Positions 61,511-64,000 of a stretch of 64,000 nt of DNA are shown here, piece by piece (the first letter of the stretch is position 1; every line of letters starts with the position of its first letter). The translations under genes were made by a program, and so were the position numbers. Origin of the DNA: HXMU1428-3 sp965215715 (GTDB lineage: Bacteria > Pseudomonadota > Alphaproteobacteria > Rhizobiales > HXMU1428-3); the NCBI GenBank assembly GCA_965215715.1, contig OZ244129.1, positions 2,294,001-2,358,000 of the forward strand, written 5' to 3'. The notes beneath the pieces are model-generated. The model made no database searches. It worked only from the letters and a program-made list of their open reading frames with translations, and had not been told where the DNA came from.

Positions 61511-61659
61511 TCATCCCGGACTTGATCCGGGATCCATAGCAATAGGCTCACCCATGTCGATAAACTGGTGGTTTTCAGGAGGGAAAGACGCTTGGGCTGT
61601 GCTGAACGGAGAAGCCCCGTCAAGACGAGAGGTGGATCCCGGGGCTAGCCCGGGATGAC
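61511..61659. repeat. Composite palindromic repeat, right copy
   Basis: TCATCCCGGACTTGATCCGG at 61511-61536 and its inverted partner TGGATCCCGGGGCTAGCCCG at 61633-61659 are separated by about 96 unrelated bases. It has the same architecture and span (about 149 bases) as the copy at 59003-59150, but the inner sequences do not match. Confidence 0.85.
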
Positions 61660-61683
61660 TTTGGATCTCGTTTTGTTTTTGTA

Positions 61684-63375
61684 TTAACTGCTTAAAATTC
61701 TTCTGGCAATAACCTGCGCTTGAATTTCAGCAGCACCTTCGAAGATGTTTAGGATCCGGGCATCGCATAGCACCCGAGAGACCGGGTATTCTAGCGCAAA
61801 GCCATTGCCGCCGTGGATTTGCAAGGCGTTGTCAGCCGAGCTCCAGGCAATACGGGCGGCAAGTAGTTTGGCCATCCCGGCTTCCAGATCACAGCGCTTT
61901 TCTTCATCCTTTTGCCGGGCGGAGAAATAGGTGAGCTGGCGGGCGATCATGATCTCAACGGCCATCATCACCAGTTTGTCAAATACCCGTGGGAAATTCA
62001 CAATTGGTTTGCCGAACTGCTCGCGCTCGTTGGCATATTTGAGCCCGATCTCTAGAGCTGATTGGGCCACACCGATGGCACGGGCTGCTGTTTGAATGCG
62101 GGCAGCTTCAAACGTTTCCATCAACTGTTTAAAGCCCTGGCCTTCTTCAGGACCAAGCAGATTGGCTTTTGGCACCTCAAAGGCGTCAAAGGAAATGTCA
62201 TATTCTTTCATGCCGCGATAGCCCAGCACCTCAATCTCACCGCCGTTCATCCCATCTGCTGGGAAGGGGTTGTCATCATCCCCGCGCGGTTTTTCTGCCA
62301 ACAGCATGGAGAGACCGCGATAGCCTTTATCATCCGGGTTGGTGCGGACCAAAAGCGTCATCAGGTCTGCGCGAACGGGGTGGGTGATCCAGGTTTTTTG
62401 GCCTGTGATTTTGTAGGTGTCGCCGTCAAGAACAGCGCGGGTTTTCAACGAGGCAAGGTCAGAGCCGGTGTTTGGTTCTGTAAACACCGCGGTTGGTAAA
62501 ATCTCGCCAGTGGAGATTTTGGGTAGCCAATGTTGTTTTTGTTCTTCTGTGCCGCCGCACAAAATTAGTTCTGCGGCAATCTCTGAACGTGTGCCCAATG
62601 AGCCAACGCCAATATAGCCGCGTGACAATTCTTCAGAGACCAAGCACATGGATTCCTTGCCAAGCCCAAGCCCGCCATATTCTTCTGGAATGGTCAGGCC
62701 AAACACACCCAGTTCGGCCATTTTTTCCAAAATTTCCATTGGGATGTAATCATTGGCCAAGTGCCATTCATGGGCATGGGGTTCCACTTCACTGGCAGCA
62801 AAGCGGCGCATTTCTTCGCGCATGGCCTCATAAGTCTCATCCAGGCCGGTGTCTCCAAAGGTGGCGCTGCCCTCTGCCTGGATCATCAGTTCAATTAACC
62901 GTTTGCGCGCTTGGGGGCTGTTGCCTTGTGTCATCAAGGTTTGAACGGCTGATGTTTGGAAGCCTTGCAAATCTTGCGCGCTTAATCCCAGCTCGCCAGG
63001 GCGCACAAATTCGTTTTGGCTCATCGGGATGCCGCCGGCCATTTGCGCCAAATATTCAGCAAAGCCAACCTGTACAATCAGCGATTCCAGCTCACCAAAG
63101 CGCCCTTCAGATTGCATGCGCTCCGCATAATCTTTTAGTTGGGCCAAACTTTCTGCATAGGTTGAAAACCACGCCAGCCCATGGCTGCTATGTTGGTTCG
63201 CATCAACCAAAGCCCCATCAATTTTGCCCTCAGCGCCGGTGACAGTGGCCAAAACATTTGCCTTTGCCTGGTCGCGTAGCGTTTGCGCTAAACCAACTGC
63301 TTCTGCCAAAAGTTGGCCTAAATTTGGTAAAAGTCCATTGTCAGAAATTTGACTGCTGTCGACCGCCAGGCTCAT
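61684..63375 (-). CDS. mcd: Acyl-CoA dehydrogenase, probable methylsuccinyl-CoA dehydrogenase
   Basis: FAD enzyme of 563 residues with an N-terminal extension of about 160 residues not found in ordinary acyl-CoA dehydrogenases. The core shows FTEPNTGSDLASL, ITGQKTWITHPVRADLM, NEREQFGKPIVNFP, LQIHGGNGFALEYPVSR and IFEGAAEIQAQVIARRI. The N-terminal extension with QVGFAEYLAQMAGGIPMSQNE and the LGTRSEIAAELI segment match (2S)-methylsuccinyl-CoA dehydrogenase of the ethylmalonyl-CoA pathway, used by many alphaproteobacteria to assimilate C2 units without isocitrate lyase. The assignment rests on family pattern, not on neighbouring pathway genes. It is not in an obvious operon. Confidence 0.75.
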   Translation of the reverse strand: MSLAVDSSQISDNGLLPNLGQLLAEAVGLAQTLRDQAKANVLATVTGAEGKIDGALVDANQHSSHGLAWFSTYAESLAQLKDYAERMQSEGRFGELESLIVQVGFAEYLAQMAGGIPMSQNEFVRPGELGLSAQDLQGFQTSAVQTLMTQGNSPQARKRLIELMIQAEGSATFGDTGLDETYEAMREEMRRFAASEVEPHAHEWHLANDYIPMEILEKMAELGVFGLTIPEEYGGLGLGKESMCLVSEELSRGYIGVGSLGTRSEIAAELILCGGTEEQKQHWLPKISTGEILPTAVFTEPNTGSDLASLKTRAVLDGDTYKITGQKTWITHPVRADLMTLLVRTNPDDKGYRGLSMLLAEKPRGDDDNPFPADGMNGGEIEVLGYRGMKEYDISFDAFEVPKANLLGPEEGQGFKQLMETFEAARIQTAARAIGVAQSALEIGLKYANEREQFGKPIVNFPRVFDKLVMMAVEIMIARQLTYFSARQKDEEKRCDLEAGMAKLLAARIAWSSADNALQIHGGNGFALEYPVSRVLCDARILNIFEGAAEIQAQVIARRILSS

Positions 63376-63635
63376 TCGAATCTCCCAAACGTTTTAGTGA
63401 AAATCATCATCTGGCTTACGGTTTCAAAGCTAACGGGTCTATCACCCTGGAGCTCATCAAAAAGATGATCCTGCCAGATATGGGTCCAAAAAGGTGTATC
63501 AGCCCCCATTTCTAAGTGCAACCCTTACAAAACTGCACCTTAGACCAAAGAGAAAGCCTGACGCTGTTCGATGCAAAACACCGTCTTTTTCGCTTTTTTG
63601 TGTTAACCAAAAATTTTCAAACAGTTAAATGCGGC

Positions 63636-64000
63636 TTATTCATCACTGCCGCTGAAAGAACGTTGTAAACTTTCAGCAAATTTCTTGGCTTTTAATTTAA
63701 AGCCGGCAGAAACTTCAGGTTTTTTCTTCTTTTCTGAGGGATGGTCATTTAATGCTTCTAGGTGAGCAAATTGATTGCCATGTTGGTCTGCGTCTAAGGG
63801 GAGATCTTGTCGCAAACCTTGAGGCAGCCCTTGGACAGGGGCCCCTGGAGGGTGTGCTCTGGGGTGCTGTAATTGTTGCCCGTTCGTCATAGGTGCCCCA
63901 TTAACAGGTCTGTGTACTGGTGTTCTTGGTGGAAGACCGCTTGCATATTGCCCTGGGTGGCCTTGTTGCCCTGGGTGACCTGAGTGGCCTTGGGGGGGCA
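63636..64000 (-). CDS. Pro/Gln/Gly-rich protein, N-terminal part outside window
   Basis: The frame is open from base 63998 to a stop at 63636, giving the last 120 residues or so. It has no stop before the window edge, so the true start lies outside. The N-terminal visible part has repeats such as GHPGQQGHPGQY, the middle is Pro/Gln/His-rich, and the end is a charged helix (KKKKPEVSAGFKLKAKKFAESL) closing SFSGSDE. Low-complexity and likely disordered. An internal ATG at 63890 is a poor start because the compositional bias continues upstream of it. Not recognised. Confidence 0.55.
   Translation of the reverse strand, partial: PPQGHSGHPGQQGHPGQYASGLPPRTPVHRPVNGAPMTNGQQLQHPRAHPPGAPVQGLPQGLRQDLPLDADQHGNQFAHLEALNDHPSEKKKKPEVSAGFKLKAKKFAESLQRSFSGSDE

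Noticed and set aside
62493..63242. 249-codon open frame opposite the Mcd-like gene
   Set aside because: Antisense to a long gene with clear family motifs. Its translation resembles no protein and comes from codon bias.
1..64000. tRNA, rRNA and origin signals
   Set aside because: I looked for T-loop motifs, rRNA segments and DnaA-box clusters by eye and saw none. Short elements could still be missed without a covariance search.

Overview
The window looks like chromosome of a free-living, motile, moderately AT-rich alphaproteobacterium, most likely of the Hyphomicrobiales (Rhizobiales) or a close relative. The reasons are the ribF / HAD-IIA neighbourhood, an alphaproteobacterial CheY plus CheZ-like pair, the order histone-deacetylase-like / xseB / dxs, a methylsuccinyl-CoA dehydrogenase-like enzyme of the ethylmalonyl-CoA pathway, and intergenic palindromes of the AAAACCGG...CCACTTTTGGG...AAACGCT type that are common in that order. 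No rRNA, tRNA, CRISPR array, transposase or phage gene was seen. The order-level assignment is inference.

Region by region. 1-12.4 kb: signalling and housekeeping. It holds a hybrid histidine kinase cut by the window edge, ribF, a MaoC hydratase, cheY and a cheZ-like gene, a HAD phosphatase, a degenerate EAL protein behind a triple palindromic repeat, a histidine kinase / OmpR-type regulator pair, a protein ending in a FliM-like peptide, and a SRAP protein. 12.5-23.9 kb: a caspase-Sel1 protein and central metabolism (FAD-linked 2-hydroxyacid dehydrogenase, TsaC/Sua5, a DmdC-like acyl-CoA dehydrogenase overlapping an enoyl-CoA hydratase, an SDR, a HDAC-like deacetylase, xseB, dxs). Two copies of a ~125 bp near-perfect palindrome lie here. 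23.9-41.1 kb: accessory and environmental genes. These are an arsR-acr3 arsenite operon whose operator abuts the start codon, an orphan TupA-like oxyanion-binding protein, a PQQ-type dehydrogenase with a cytochrome c, a Tat-exported protein with a ferric-reductase-like membrane protein, an autotransporter, a decayed chimeric gene scar, a COG1910-type HTH/molybdate-binding regulator, a two-repeat secreted protein, a BKACE enzyme and a porin.

41.6-47.9 kb is the most striking part. It is a compact minus-strand operon of a diaminobutyrate aminotransferase (EctB-like), a 1383-residue membrane-bound Pls/PosA-type non-ribosomal peptide synthetase (A-PCP followed by three membrane/hexapeptide-repeat units) and an Sfp-type phosphopantetheinyl transferase. 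Without ectA or ectC beside it, the aminotransferase probably supplies L-2,4-diaminobutyrate to the synthetase, and the predicted product is a poly-diaminobutyrate-like cationic isopeptide. 50.1-54.1 kb carries a second unusual set: a small membrane protein with an AYIDPGTGS motif, a methyltransferase broken by a one-base shift in an A7 tract, a short YidC/Oxa1-like protein and a membrane sulfatase-fold enzyme.

54.4-64 kb: trhO, an FNR/FixK-type box upstream of a three-gene copper set (DUF2946, outer-membrane transporter-like, PCu(A)C), a TIR-domain protein, an AT-rich pentapeptide-repeat membrane protein and a DUF423 protein bracketed by two composite palindromic repeats, the Mcd-like dehydrogenase, and the end of a Pro/Gln/Gly-rich protein that runs off the window.
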